Positions 17,563-25,212 of a stretch of 52,944 nt of DNA are shown piece by piece. The stretch covers positions 1 to 52,944 of the forward strand of contig JAJYIS010000004.1 of NCBI GenBank assembly GCA_021789945.1, written 5' to 3'. How positions within the stretch are numbered: position 1 is the stretch's first letter; every line of letters starts with the position of its first letter. A program made the position numbers and the translations under genes. The DNA comes from Thermoplasmata archaeon. GTDB taxonomy: Archaea > Thermoplasmatota > Thermoplasmata > UBA10834. The notes beneath the pieces were generated by a model. That model searched no databases, was not told the origin of the DNA, and saw only the letters and a list, made by a program, of their open reading frames with translations.

Positions 17563-18282
17563 GTGAATGAACAGAATATCGAGACAGACACCGAGCGGTT
17601 CCTTGAGGCCATGCACTGTTGCGGAAGCAGAGCGATTCGAGGATCCGCATGGATCTCATTTGACGCGGAGAAGAAATCGACTTCGCCGGCCATCTTGTTT
17701 CCGTTTACATCCATCTCGGTGCTGATTGTGCTAATGTCCTTGTTCGTCATGTCGTTTGATTGGGGCGGCTGGTCATGGTCCAGCTGGACCTATGCCCTCT
17801 CTTTCATTGTGCTCGTGCCCCTCGTCCTGCTCGAGAGCGCCAGAAGAGTGATCATCACTGGCGGGGGATTCATAATACTGTTTCTCACGGTCCTTGTCGA
17901 TGCTGGAATGCCCAGATACTTCGGCTATTCCCTTGCAGACTATAATCTCTATGACAAGTTCGCTCACTTCGCCGGAGCGGCCACAATCACGCTGTTCCTG
18001 TGGGCCGTGACATGGTGGACTCTTTCTCCGGCAGGACCATCGAAGACGGAGAGACGAAGGATCTTGTTGATCACGATAGTGATCGTGATCGTCGCGTCCA
18101 CACTCTTCAAGTCCACAGAATACCTTGGTGACTTCCTGTACGGTCTCAAGAACACTCATGGTTATGTCGACACGGTAAGCGACCTCATCTTCAACGTCGC
18201 CGGCATTGCAGCAGCAGCAATAGTCATATCAAGGCACAATTATAGCGTGCTGAGAAGACCATTTTGGTACGCCGAGGACTAG
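17563..18282 (+). CDS. DUF2238-like polytopic membrane protein
   Basis: This 239-residue protein has about six membrane helices after a 45-residue soluble start. The motifs YDKFAHFAGAAT and later DTVSDLIFNVAGIAAAA resemble the DUF2238/YjdF family (D-x-x-x-H in a helix and D-T-x-x-D near the end). The function of that family is not established. It stands alone, with lower GC than the metabolic operons around it. Confidence 0.7.
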   Translation: MNEQNIETDTERFLEAMHCCGSRAIRGSAWISFDAEKKSTSPAILFPFTSISVLIVLMSLFVMSFDWGGWSWSSWTYALSFIVLVPLVLLESARRVIITGGGFIILFLTVLVDAGMPRYFGYSLADYNLYDKFAHFAGAATITLFLWAVTWWTLSPAGPSKTERRRILLITIVIVIVASTLFKSTEYLGDFLYGLKNTHGYVDTVSDLIFNVAGIAAAAIVISRHNYSVLRRPFWYAED

Positions 18283-18283
18283 A

Positions 18284-18433
18284 TCAGCTTACGTCCATGA
18301 CATCTCCGTCTCTCCTGATTCCCATACGGGCTTGAGGCCTGCGGGGTTCGGTGGCCATTCCTCCCAAAGGGTCTTTTGCGAAATGAGCCGCATCCTCCTT
18401 CCCTTTCACTTCATTTTCCATCATGGATGTCAT
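18284..18433 (-). CDS. Candidate small protein, 49 aa
   Basis: This polar frame begins MTSMMENEVKGKEDAAHF and has plausible codon use, but no ribosome-binding site and no recognised family. It follows another short frame on the same strand. Expression data would be needed to accept it. Confidence 0.28.
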   Translation of the reverse strand: MTSMMENEVKGKEDAAHFAKDPLGGMATEPRRPQARMGIRRDGDVMDVS

Positions 18434-18470
18434 GCTGACGATGCAGGGACTCTAGAGACTGGGTCCATTC

Positions 18471-18590
18471 CTAGTGGCGCTTCGAAGCAATGTCGAGCAT
18501 CTCTTCGAGGCTCATCTTCATTGGAGAAGAAAGCTTCTTGAACTTCCGCTTAACCCTCAGTACTCTTAGCTTTCTGACTTTCAGGGACAT
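18471..18590 (-). CDS. Candidate small basic protein, 39 aa
   Basis: The frame encodes MSLKVRKLRVLRVKRKFKK followed by a short acidic helix. Such a strongly basic start could bind nucleic acid. AGAGAAGG is close before the ATG. No family recognised. Confidence 0.3.
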   Translation of the reverse strand: MSLKVRKLRVLRVKRKFKKLSSPMKMSLEEMLDIASKRH

Positions 18591-18636
18591 GGCCTTCTCT
18601 TGCTTCCGTTCCTCTTTTCTTCTTGTTCATCGTTCC

Positions 18637-18906
18637 CTACCAGGAATGAAGGATGGGAGACGGGACAATCTTCCTCGACGACATCCACAAGGAGGAGAGG
18701 TGCGTTCGGGCATGAACCCGCTTGTGGTTGACCGGCCCGCCGCCGTCGACCTTCGGTCGTCTATAAGGCACAGGCCAGTATATGGCAGCGAGGTCGTGGT
18801 TATCGTTTCTGATACCACTGGACCATATTGTACATTGAAGATCCACGCGAGCCACCGACACCCTGCCATCCTCCATCGGCTCATTCATATCTTCCGAACG
18901 AATCAT
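18637..18906 (-). CDS. Candidate hypothetical protein, 89 aa
   Basis: The frame begins with MIRSEDMNEPMEDG after an AAGGAT-like ribosome-binding site. The middle (DLAAIYWPVPYRR) is coherent, but the rest is not obviously protein-like. An opposite-strand frame covers the same bases, so the coding strand is uncertain. Confidence 0.28.
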   Translation of the reverse strand: MIRSEDMNEPMEDGRVSVARVDLQCTIWSSGIRNDNHDLAAIYWPVPYRRPKVDGGGPVNHKRVHARTHLSSLWMSSRKIVPSPILHSW

Positions 18907-18952
18907 TCCGAATCCTTCGTTGTGCCGTCACAGACTTAACCCCAAAGGGCAT

Positions 18953-19660
18953 ATGCGCGAGACTGTCAAGAGAGAAGGACTGGTGATCTTACTGTTCGCG
19001 ATCTCTTGGAGCGGCGGAAAGGACTGTTGCTTGGCATACTGGAAAGCTGTGTCCGAGGGGCTTGACGTTCAATACCTCCTCAATACCTATCGTGAAGAGA
19101 GCGGAAGGGTCGCATTTCATGGCGTCAGAGCAGAATTGATTCAGAGACAGGCCGATGCCGTTGGAAGAACTCTGGTGCAGAAGGCGGTGGGTGACGGCAA
19201 CTATGGGGAGGTCTTCCTCGGAGCTCTTGCGGAATTGGGATCCAAGGGCGTGGAAGGGATTGTCTTTGGAGACATTGATGTGATACAGAATCGCGAATGG
19301 TGCGAGACCATGACCCGCAAGGCAGGATTGGAATCGGTGTTTCCTCTTTGGAACATGGACCAGAAAGAGATCATCGAGGAATTCATTGGTGCTGGCTTCA
19401 AGGCGATCGTTGTTGCGCTTGACTCGAAATTCCTGACGAAAGATGATCTGGGAACAAGAATCGATCAAGCCTGGATGGGACGGATTGAGAACCTGCGAAG
19501 AGAGGCCACGGATGTCCCAATAACTTTCTGCGGCGAGAATGGGGAATACCACAGCTTCGTATTTGGGGGTCCGTGCTTCAAGTCGGACATCAAGGTCAAG
19601 ACTGGCGAGTCCATCATGAGGAACGGCTATTGGCTCATAGATGTCATGAACCTGCGATAA
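18953..19660 (+). CDS. dph6: Diphthine-ammonia ligase (Dph6-type ATP pyrophosphatase)
   Basis: The enzyme completes diphthamide on elongation factor 2 using ATP and ammonia. The N-terminal PP-loop is SWSGGKDCCLA; the family motifs EVFLGALAELG, GIVFGDIDVIQNREWCE and CGENGEYHSFV all follow. Length (235 residues) is usual for archaeal members. The start at 18953 sits near the transcript start predicted from a CTTAACC element about 20 bases upstream. Diphthamide is found only in archaea and eukaryotes. Confidence 0.92.
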   Translation: MRETVKREGLVILLFAISWSGGKDCCLAYWKAVSEGLDVQYLLNTYREESGRVAFHGVRAELIQRQADAVGRTLVQKAVGDGNYGEVFLGALAELGSKGVEGIVFGDIDVIQNREWCETMTRKAGLESVFPLWNMDQKEIIEEFIGAGFKAIVVALDSKFLTKDDLGTRIDQAWMGRIENLRREATDVPITFCGENGEYHSFVFGGPCFKSDIKVKTGESIMRNGYWLIDVMNLR

Positions 19661-19990
19661 CTCATGAAGACTTGCCCCGGACAACGGTCCAGACATGCGG
19701 AGCGGTCAATGGGGTGAGTCCGCATGGTCGAAGGAAGGGGCCCAAGGGGTCTGGAACCCGCGATGAACAGGAGACTCGGCGGCCTCGCAATAGATGTCGC
19801 GAGCATTGTGACCGTGGCCGAGATGCTGATTTGAGCATCGGCTCGGGAAGGGACACAAGATATGCACTACATGTATAACCGCGGTTCAAGTACCGCGGGA
19901 CACCTGGTCGTCAATGCTGGGTGCCGACGACACGCGGAGCACAGTGACGGCAGCCGAAGCTCTGCGGAATAGGGCCTGGCGGTTGATAAC
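19661..19990. other. Intergenic stretch with a small frame and a hairpin
   Basis: A 36-residue plus-strand frame at 19724-19834 (starts MVEGRGPRG, preceded by GGGGTGAG) might be a small gene. A perfect inverted repeat at 19879-19898 follows. Nothing else is seen before the protease gene. Confidence 0.35.
19879..19898 (+). repeat. Inverted repeat before the protease gene
   Basis: CCGCGGT and ACCGCGG form a perfect seven-base stem around a six-base loop. It is preceded by TGTATAA, so it could be a promoter-proximal operator or a leader hairpin of the protease gene 93 bases downstream. Confidence 0.45.
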
Positions 19991-20911
19991 TTGACCGAAG
20001 CATTGCGCGATAAGCTGGGAAGGAGATTCCCAGCCATGGGCTGGCTCCCGGACCATCCAGACTTCAGGGACTACACGTTCGACGACAAGGCGCTCCTGGG
20101 GAACAAGGACGTCGGGAGCCTCGTAAGACCGACCGGGCTCGACAGGAAGGACGGTCCCGACCTGCCTTCCGCCGCCGACCTGAGGAGATGGTGTTCCCCA
20201 ATCGAGGACCAGGGCGACCTCGGCTCCTGCACCGCGCACGCGGGCGCAGGAATAGTGGAGTACTACGAGAGGAAGGCGTTCAAGAAGCACATCGACGCTT
20301 CGAGGCTGTTCCTGTACAAGGTCACCCGGAGGCTGTCGCATCTCACGGGCGACTCAGGCGCGTACCTCAGGAAGACCATGGGCGGCCTCGTGCTGTTCGG
20401 CGTGCCGCCCGAGGAATACTGGCCGTACACCGACAGCTCGCCGGAGTTCGACCGGGAACCCGACCCGTTCTGCTACTCGTTCGCGGAGAACTACAGGACC
20501 ATCAAGTATTTCAGGCACGACTCTTCGAGGTCGTCCGAGCCGGCGACCCTCGGGAGCGTCAAGCGGGCGCTTGCGGCGAGCGTCCCGTCGATGTTCGGGT
20601 TCACGGTCTACAATTCGATAGACCAAGCGTCGGCCACGGGGAAGATACCATTCCCTGGCAGGAACGACAGCTCAGTGGGCGGCCATGCGATCGTCGCTGT
20701 CGGGTACGACGACCGAATGGAGATCGAGAACGCCGACGGAGGGCCCAAGACCATAGGCGCTCTGCTCATAAGGAACTCCTGGGGAAGGTCCTGGGGGGAG
20801 GACGGCTACGGCTGGCTCCCGTACGAGTACGTCCTCAGGGGCCTTGCGACGGACTTCTGGTCCATGCTGAGCCAGGAATGGGTGGACACGGGCGAGTTCA
20901 GCATCGCCTGA
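19991..20911 (+). CDS. Papain-like cysteine peptidase (C1 family)
   Basis: The 306-residue protein contains the papain catalytic set: Gln74 in EDQGDLGSCTAHA, Cys80 as nucleophile, His232 in GGHAIVAVGYDD and Asn262 in IRNSWGRSWGEDGYG. The N-terminal MGWLPDHPDFRDYTF element is typical of prokaryotic C1 peptidases. The start appears to be a TTG at 19991; an ATG at 20036 would also keep the domain. No signal peptide is visible, so it may act inside the cell. Confidence 0.88.
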   Translation: MTEALRDKLGRRFPAMGWLPDHPDFRDYTFDDKALLGNKDVGSLVRPTGLDRKDGPDLPSAADLRRWCSPIEDQGDLGSCTAHAGAGIVEYYERKAFKKHIDASRLFLYKVTRRLSHLTGDSGAYLRKTMGGLVLFGVPPEEYWPYTDSSPEFDREPDPFCYSFAENYRTIKYFRHDSSRSSEPATLGSVKRALAASVPSMFGFTVYNSIDQASATGKIPFPGRNDSSVGGHAIVAVGYDDRMEIENADGGPKTIGALLIRNSWGRSWGEDGYGWLPYEYVLRGLATDFWSMLSQEWVDTGEFSIA

Positions 20912-20961
20912 GGAGTCTGCCGGCAGCGATTGTGTAAACACCAACCCACTAATAGAACGGC

Positions 20962-21531
20962 ATGATAATCATCCTTGAAGTCGAGATGATATCGAGACGA
21001 AAGGCGCTGTGGATAGTCGCAGGGGCGGTCATCGCCGTCTCCGTCCTCATAGCTGCAGTGATCCTCTCCAGCTCGAGGCCGAAGGACCAGACCTCGACCG
21101 AGCTTTCGGTGACAGGGCTCGTGAAGAACGAGGTCGTCATCACCATAGGAGAGCTCAAGGCGATGCCGAAAGTCACCGTCCAGGCAGAGCTCGTGTGCGT
21201 CGACGGCCAGTCCCTCGGGAATCATAGCTGGACTGGAGTGAGGCTGAAAGACATCCTCGACACCGCAGTCGTCCAGGCGTCGGCCATAAAGGTCGCGTTC
21301 TTCGCCACCGGATACTCCACCGACCTCACTTTGAACGACTCGATGCGGAACGACATCATCGTCGCGTACCTCGAGGACGGCGCCCCGATGGCGGAGGTCA
21401 CGAGGCTGGTTGTCCCCGGGGAATGGGGCTACAAGTGGATCTCCGGCCTGAACTCTATCGAGCTCGTCGACTACGACTTCACCGGCAAGTGGGAGAGCCG
21501 AGGCTATCCGGACGACGCGACGATCCACTAA
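20962..21531 (+). CDS. Membrane-anchored sulfite-oxidase-like molybdopterin domain protein
   Basis: This 189-residue protein has one N-terminal transmembrane helix (about residues 14-35) and an external domain of the oxidoreductase molybdopterin-binding fold. AELVCVDGQ places Cys79 where the Mo-binding cysteine of the family lies, and VPGEWGYKWISGLNSIEL matches the family's later K-W motif. It is much shorter than true sulfite oxidases, so cofactor binding is uncertain. The second methionine-like start is at 20986. Not clearly in an operon. Confidence 0.75.
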   Translation: MIIILEVEMISRRKALWIVAGAVIAVSVLIAAVILSSSRPKDQTSTELSVTGLVKNEVVITIGELKAMPKVTVQAELVCVDGQSLGNHSWTGVRLKDILDTAVVQASAIKVAFFATGYSTDLTLNDSMRNDIIVAYLEDGAPMAEVTRLVVPGEWGYKWISGLNSIELVDYDFTGKWESRGYPDDATIH

Positions 21532-21589
21532 TCCTGAAGGGCCGAACGGCGCATAGTATTAGCCATATGAGCGTATTCGCGGCGGCCGG

Positions 21590-22258
21590 GTGACACACTT
21601 GGAAGTAGTCCCAGGCATACACCGGATAGACGGCGTGAACGCCAACTGCTACCTGATCGCGGACCAAGAGCTGATTCTCGTCGACACTGGCCTTCCGAGA
21701 AACGCGAGGAAGGTCCTGAACTACATCACCGACGATCTCCACCGGCAGCCGTCCGACCTCAAGACCATCGTGCTGACGCACTGCCACATGGACCACATCG
21801 GCAACGCGGAGACGATCAAGCAGGCGACGGGGGCCAAGATCGCCGCTCATGGCGAGGATGCGCCATACATGGATGGCCGGAAGCGCCCTCCCCGACCAAA
21901 GGGCGTCTTGAGGTTCCTCTTCAGGCTGCTGTCACCGGCGATGAGGGTCGAGAAGTTCAAGGTCGACGTCCTTCTCGCCGGGAACGACAGGCTCGGGAGC
22001 ATGGAGGTGGTCCATGTCCCCGGGCACACGCCCGGAAGCATCGCGCTGTACGACCCGAGCAGGAAGGTGCTGTTCTCGGGAGACGTCCTCAGGTATCAGG
22101 AGGGTCGGCTGGCCGGTCCCCCGGACAGGTTCACCATGGACCTGGAGGAGTCCCGACGATCGGTGGAGAAGCTGAAGTCGATCGACTTCGAGACGCTCTG
22201 TGCGGGCCACGGGGAGCCGCTCAGGTCGAGATCAGCCCTCGCCTCCAAAGGCCCGTAG
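21590..22258 (+). CDS. MBL-fold metallo-hydrolase
   Basis: This 222-residue metallo-beta-lactamase-fold enzyme has the metal motif THCHMDHIG, a second histidine in HVPGHTPGSI, aspartate in LFSGDVL and a final histidine in CAGHGEPL. It is of the short glyoxalase-II-like group. The start is a GTG at 21590, roughly where a TATA-like element near 21555 would start transcription. Substrate unknown. Confidence 0.87.
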   Translation: MTHLEVVPGIHRIDGVNANCYLIADQELILVDTGLPRNARKVLNYITDDLHRQPSDLKTIVLTHCHMDHIGNAETIKQATGAKIAAHGEDAPYMDGRKRPPRPKGVLRFLFRLLSPAMRVEKFKVDVLLAGNDRLGSMEVVHVPGHTPGSIALYDPSRKVLFSGDVLRYQEGRLAGPPDRFTMDLEESRRSVEKLKSIDFETLCAGHGEPLRSRSALASKGP

Positions 22259-22340
22259 GCCGAGACGAGCCGCGGATTCGACGGCGTCCCGGAAATCATC
22301 TTATGGTCGGCCGGCGCTTTCCCGCCGAGGGAGCAGGAAC

Positions 22341-22520
22341 ATGCCGACCGTCATAGTGCACATGTGGTCTGGAAGGAGCGAAGACGTTAAGAGAAGGATC
22401 GCCGAGGGGATAACCAAGGTCTTCGAGGACGAGAAGATACCCCGGGACGCTGTCTCGATCATCATGCTTGATGTGCCGAAGAACAGCTGGGCCGAGGGCG
22501 GGAAGCTCTGCTCTGACTGA
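22341..22520 (+). CDS. 4-oxalocrotonate tautomerase family protein
   Basis: This 59-residue protein has the catalytic proline directly after the initiator Met (MPTVIVHMWSGRSEDVKRR). The helix and final strand IIMLDVPKNSWAEGG match the family. GGGAG precedes the ATG. Tautomerases of this size form hexamers; the physiological substrate here is unknown. Confidence 0.87.
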   Translation: MPTVIVHMWSGRSEDVKRRIAEGITKVFEDEKIPRDAVSIIMLDVPKNSWAEGGKLCSD

Positions 22521-22604
22521 GCCTCCGCCCGATTATCGCATCTGATAATCTCGTGCTAGCGGTTAAAAGCGGGCGGCCGCCTAGCCTGTGGCGAGGATGG
22601 CTAG

Positions 22605-22994
22605 TTGAAGTGCCCTGGCTGCGGAGCCGAGATACCAGAGGTCTCCAGATTCTGCCTCAGCTGCGGGAGGAGCATCCCCCCGCCGAAGGAGGTCCCGTCC
22701 CCGGAGAACGACGACCCCGACCCGAGCGGCTTCTCGATGGTCCTGATAGGCCTCTCGTTCATGGTATTCTTCTTCGCGATCGTGCCTGTCATATTCCAGC
22801 TCTGGATCGGCGCCGGGCTCATGATCGGCGCGGGGATCGTTATGGTCGTCGTAGCCGTCATGATGATCAAATCGAACAAGAAGGAGATTGCGAAGAAGCA
22901 CGAGGAAGCCTTGGTCCGCGTGAAGTGCCAGTACTGCGGATCGCTCAACGTCCAGGACGCCGAACGTTGCGACTCGTGCGGAGCCACTCTCTGA
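22605..22994 (+). CDS. Membrane protein with zinc ribbons at both ends
   Basis: The 129-residue protein has an N-terminal ribbon (CPGC...CLSC), a Pro/Asp-rich linker, two membrane helices (about 45-85) and a C-terminal ribbon (CQYC...CDSC). The start must be the TTG at 22605, since the nearby ATG reads into a stop. Both ribbons are predicted on the same, cytoplasmic side. Function unknown. Confidence 0.75.
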   Translation: MKCPGCGAEIPEVSRFCLSCGRSIPPPKEVPSPENDDPDPSGFSMVLIGLSFMVFFFAIVPVIFQLWIGAGLMIGAGIVMVVVAVMMIKSNKKEIAKKHEEALVRVKCQYCGSLNVQDAERCDSCGATL

Positions 22995-23024
22995 CACGGA
23001 TTGAGATGCCGATGGCCACGCGGC

Positions 23025-23639
23025 TCAGTCCACCAGGACAAGGCCGGTCCATCTGACCTTACTTTTCGAGGACAGCCTCACGGGCATGCCCGCGCGCTCG
23101 CACGTTCTGACAACGTCGATCCCTACCGCCTCCATCGAAGGCCTCACCTCGAACGGGTGAACGCACTCGCGCCGACCATCCGACAGGACGCACCTGTTGC
23201 ACAGGGGGCACTCCCCGCCCGAGAATCCTGCCGCGAGGTAGAACCCGCGCTTGAATGCCTCGGCCTCGATCCTGCCGACCAGCTCCAGGAGCCGCTTCTT
23301 CCATCTGGACGAACCGTCCGTCGCCTCGACCGACTCGCACAGCTCCCGGCTGAGCGGCCGGGAGGACTTGTCCGAAGAGTCCAGGGGCGTCTCGACCTGG
23401 ACCAGAATGGCTCGGTGATAGCGCTTCAGGACCTCCCTGAACTCGTCGATCGTGGGCACGTTCGGAGGGCACATGAGGCTAGTCCCGTAGGCGGAGCACA
23501 TGGGCACCATGCACTTCAGCCTCACCCTCGGGTCCACGACGACGTCCCTCGCGCTGATTGCCTTCGCGCCGCTGGCTCCTTGCGTCTTCGCGAATTCAAC
23601 GAGCGACTCAACCACGGGATCCTTCGTGCCCTTTGCCAT
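23025..23639 (-). CDS. DUF2284 cysteine-rich metal-binding protein
   Basis: The 204-residue protein shows the DUF2284 pattern: KCMVPMCSAYGTSLMCPPN near the N-terminus, FSGGECPLCNRC in the middle and a final RTCERAG. The cysteines probably bind a metal or Fe-S cluster; the function is not established. It lies 45 bases downstream of the MttB-like gene on the same strand, so the two may be cotranscribed. Confidence 0.83.
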   Translation of the reverse strand: MAKGTKDPVVESLVEFAKTQGASGAKAISARDVVVDPRVRLKCMVPMCSAYGTSLMCPPNVPTIDEFREVLKRYHRAILVQVETPLDSSDKSSRPLSRELCESVEATDGSSRWKKRLLELVGRIEAEAFKRGFYLAAGFSGGECPLCNRCVLSDGRRECVHPFEVRPSMEAVGIDVVRTCERAGMPVRLSSKSKVRWTGLVLVD

Positions 23640-23684
23640 CTCGGTCCCGGGATGGCCTACCGACTAGTAATCGTTTGCCGGCGG

Positions 23685-25157
23685 TTATTTCGATTGGCTG
23701 ACCTTGGTCAGCGATCTCAGGTTGTAGCCTTTGGCGTACTGCTTCAGAAGCTCCTCGAAATCCTTGGCCTGCTCAGGCTCGAGCGGGTCTGGGACGTGCG
23801 AACTCAGCAGCTGTGAGACCCTCGCATCCGCCCTCTGCCTCACGTCGGAATGCCCTGCGGCGGACCATTGCTGCCTGGTGGCCCTGTCCGAGAGCTTCGC
23901 GCGCGAGTGTTCCTTCCTGAACTGCGCGAGCGTCTTCGGGTGCTTGAGGTAGTTCCCCATCGGGCCAGTCTTCGCGATGATGTCCAGGGAAAGCGTCTCC
24001 TCGCTCACGTCGATGCCTTGCGCCAGGCGAAGGGCGTTCGAGGCGATCTCGTCGTCGATCATGAGCTGAGAGAACGAGAACGTGCTGAACGCCTCGGTCG
24101 AGCCGAGGAAGAGCTCTGCGAAGTCGGCACCTGACATGACGGCCATCACGGCGGCCTGGGACTTCTCGTAGGCGGTCTGGGCGTCGACGGCCTTCGAGTC
24201 GCTCTGCACGCCCATGTCGCTCGGCATGTGGTAGTGCGTCGCCATCTGGACCGAGCCGACCCCGAGAAGAGAGAACTCCGGCGAGCCCGTCGCCGACACC
24301 CCGGACCTCATGTCGAGCGGGCATGACACCGAGCCGTAGACGATCTTGGGGCTCTTCGTGACGCACTTCGCGACGACGACCGCGCTGAGTATCTCCGCGT
24401 TCTGCTGGACGAGAAGGCCCGCGAGGGATGCGGGCGCAGTGCCTCCGGCGAGCGCCATCGCCATCACGAAGACGGGCATGTCCCATTCGGCATACTGGAT
24501 CAGGGTCCTCATCATGAGGTTGTCATGCCCGAGCGGGCTGACGGGGTCTATGTACGCGGGGAACATGTGCTTCTTCCTCAGGAGCTCCCGGTCGCCCATC
24601 AGGATGTCGGCGATGCGCAGCATGAGCCCGAACTCCTTCTCGTCCCCCCAACCGCCATATGTCGGCTTTGACGAGTTCGCCAGGCCTGCGAGCCACATGA
24701 CGGCGCTCATCGATTCCTCGGGTACGTCGAAGGGATATATCGGCACATATCCCAGCGCGGAAGTGTCCAGGGCATCCAGGAGCCTAGTGGCGGCTATCCC
24801 GTCCGCGAGCGTCGTCTGCCTGGTCCGGCCGGAATCGGACTCCATGATGTTGAGGCACTGCGCCCCGGGCCCGAACTTGGTCCTGCCGTCGACGGCGTCG
24901 AACGAGTTCCTATCGCTCCTCGCGTGCCATCTGAAGTCCGGCCTGCAGCTCTTGACCGCGTCGAGAACGGCCTGCTCGCGCATCTTGGCGATCTTGGTCT
25001 TCCAGTCTATCTCGAACCCGTTCTTCTCGAGAATGCCGAGGGCCTCGCCGGACTCGAACCTGACGCCCACCCGCTCGAGCACCTCGAGGGTAGCCCCGTG
25101 GATGGCCTCGATGTCCGCGCTGCTCAGGACCTTGAGCCGTCTGCTTTCGGAGATCAT
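23685..25157 (-). CDS. MttB-superfamily methyltransferase without pyrrolysine
   Basis: This 490-residue protein belongs to the trimethylamine methyltransferase superfamily, which moves a methyl group from an amine to a corrinoid protein. Family landmarks are VLERVGVRFES, KFGPGAQCLNI, DMRSGVSATGSPEF and SDSKAVDAQTAYEK. The frame has no internal amber codon, so it belongs to the non-pyrrolysine branch, whose known members use betaines and related quaternary amines. The start at 25157 is close to the transcript start predicted from a TATA box at 25187-25198. No corrinoid protein gene is in the window. Substrate unknown. Confidence 0.87.
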   Translation of the reverse strand: MISESRRLKVLSSADIEAIHGATLEVLERVGVRFESGEALGILEKNGFEIDWKTKIAKMREQAVLDAVKSCRPDFRWHARSDRNSFDAVDGRTKFGPGAQCLNIMESDSGRTRQTTLADGIAATRLLDALDTSALGYVPIYPFDVPEESMSAVMWLAGLANSSKPTYGGWGDEKEFGLMLRIADILMGDRELLRKKHMFPAYIDPVSPLGHDNLMMRTLIQYAEWDMPVFVMAMALAGGTAPASLAGLLVQQNAEILSAVVVAKCVTKSPKIVYGSVSCPLDMRSGVSATGSPEFSLLGVGSVQMATHYHMPSDMGVQSDSKAVDAQTAYEKSQAAVMAVMSGADFAELFLGSTEAFSTFSFSQLMIDDEIASNALRLAQGIDVSEETLSLDIIAKTGPMGNYLKHPKTLAQFRKEHSRAKLSDRATRQQWSAAGHSDVRQRADARVSQLLSSHVPDPLEPEQAKDFEELLKQYAKGYNLRSLTKVSQSK

Positions 25158-25186
25158 CGAAGCCCGATGTCCAGAACCATCTACTG

Positions 25187-25198
25187 ATAGATAAAAGC
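25187..25198 (-). promoter_or_regulatory. TATA box of the MttB-like gene
   Basis: The minus strand reads CTTTTATCTATC, centred about 35 bases before the ATG at 25157. It also lies just downstream of the stop of the next gene upstream. Confidence 0.5.
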
Positions 25199-25212
25199 AG
25201 AAGGCCCGGTCA

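Larger units (their letters stand above)
18283..18952. other. Intergenic stretch with small minus-strand frames
   Basis: No recognised gene. The minus strand carries a run of short frames (18637-18906, 18471-18590, 18284-18433), listed separately. A 149-residue plus-strand frame at 18490-18939 has poor composition and no start signal. The TATA-like CTTAACC at about 18935 belongs to the next gene. Confidence 0.35.

Noticed and set aside
19991-20911. Papain-like protease as a eukaryotic contaminant
   Set aside because: No introns, archaeal-type codon use like its neighbours, and the MGWLPDHPDFRD start is known from prokaryotic members.
23685-25157. Possible pyrrolysine codon in the MttB-like gene
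   Set aside because: The frame is continuous with no internal UAG, so it is a pyrrolysine-free member.
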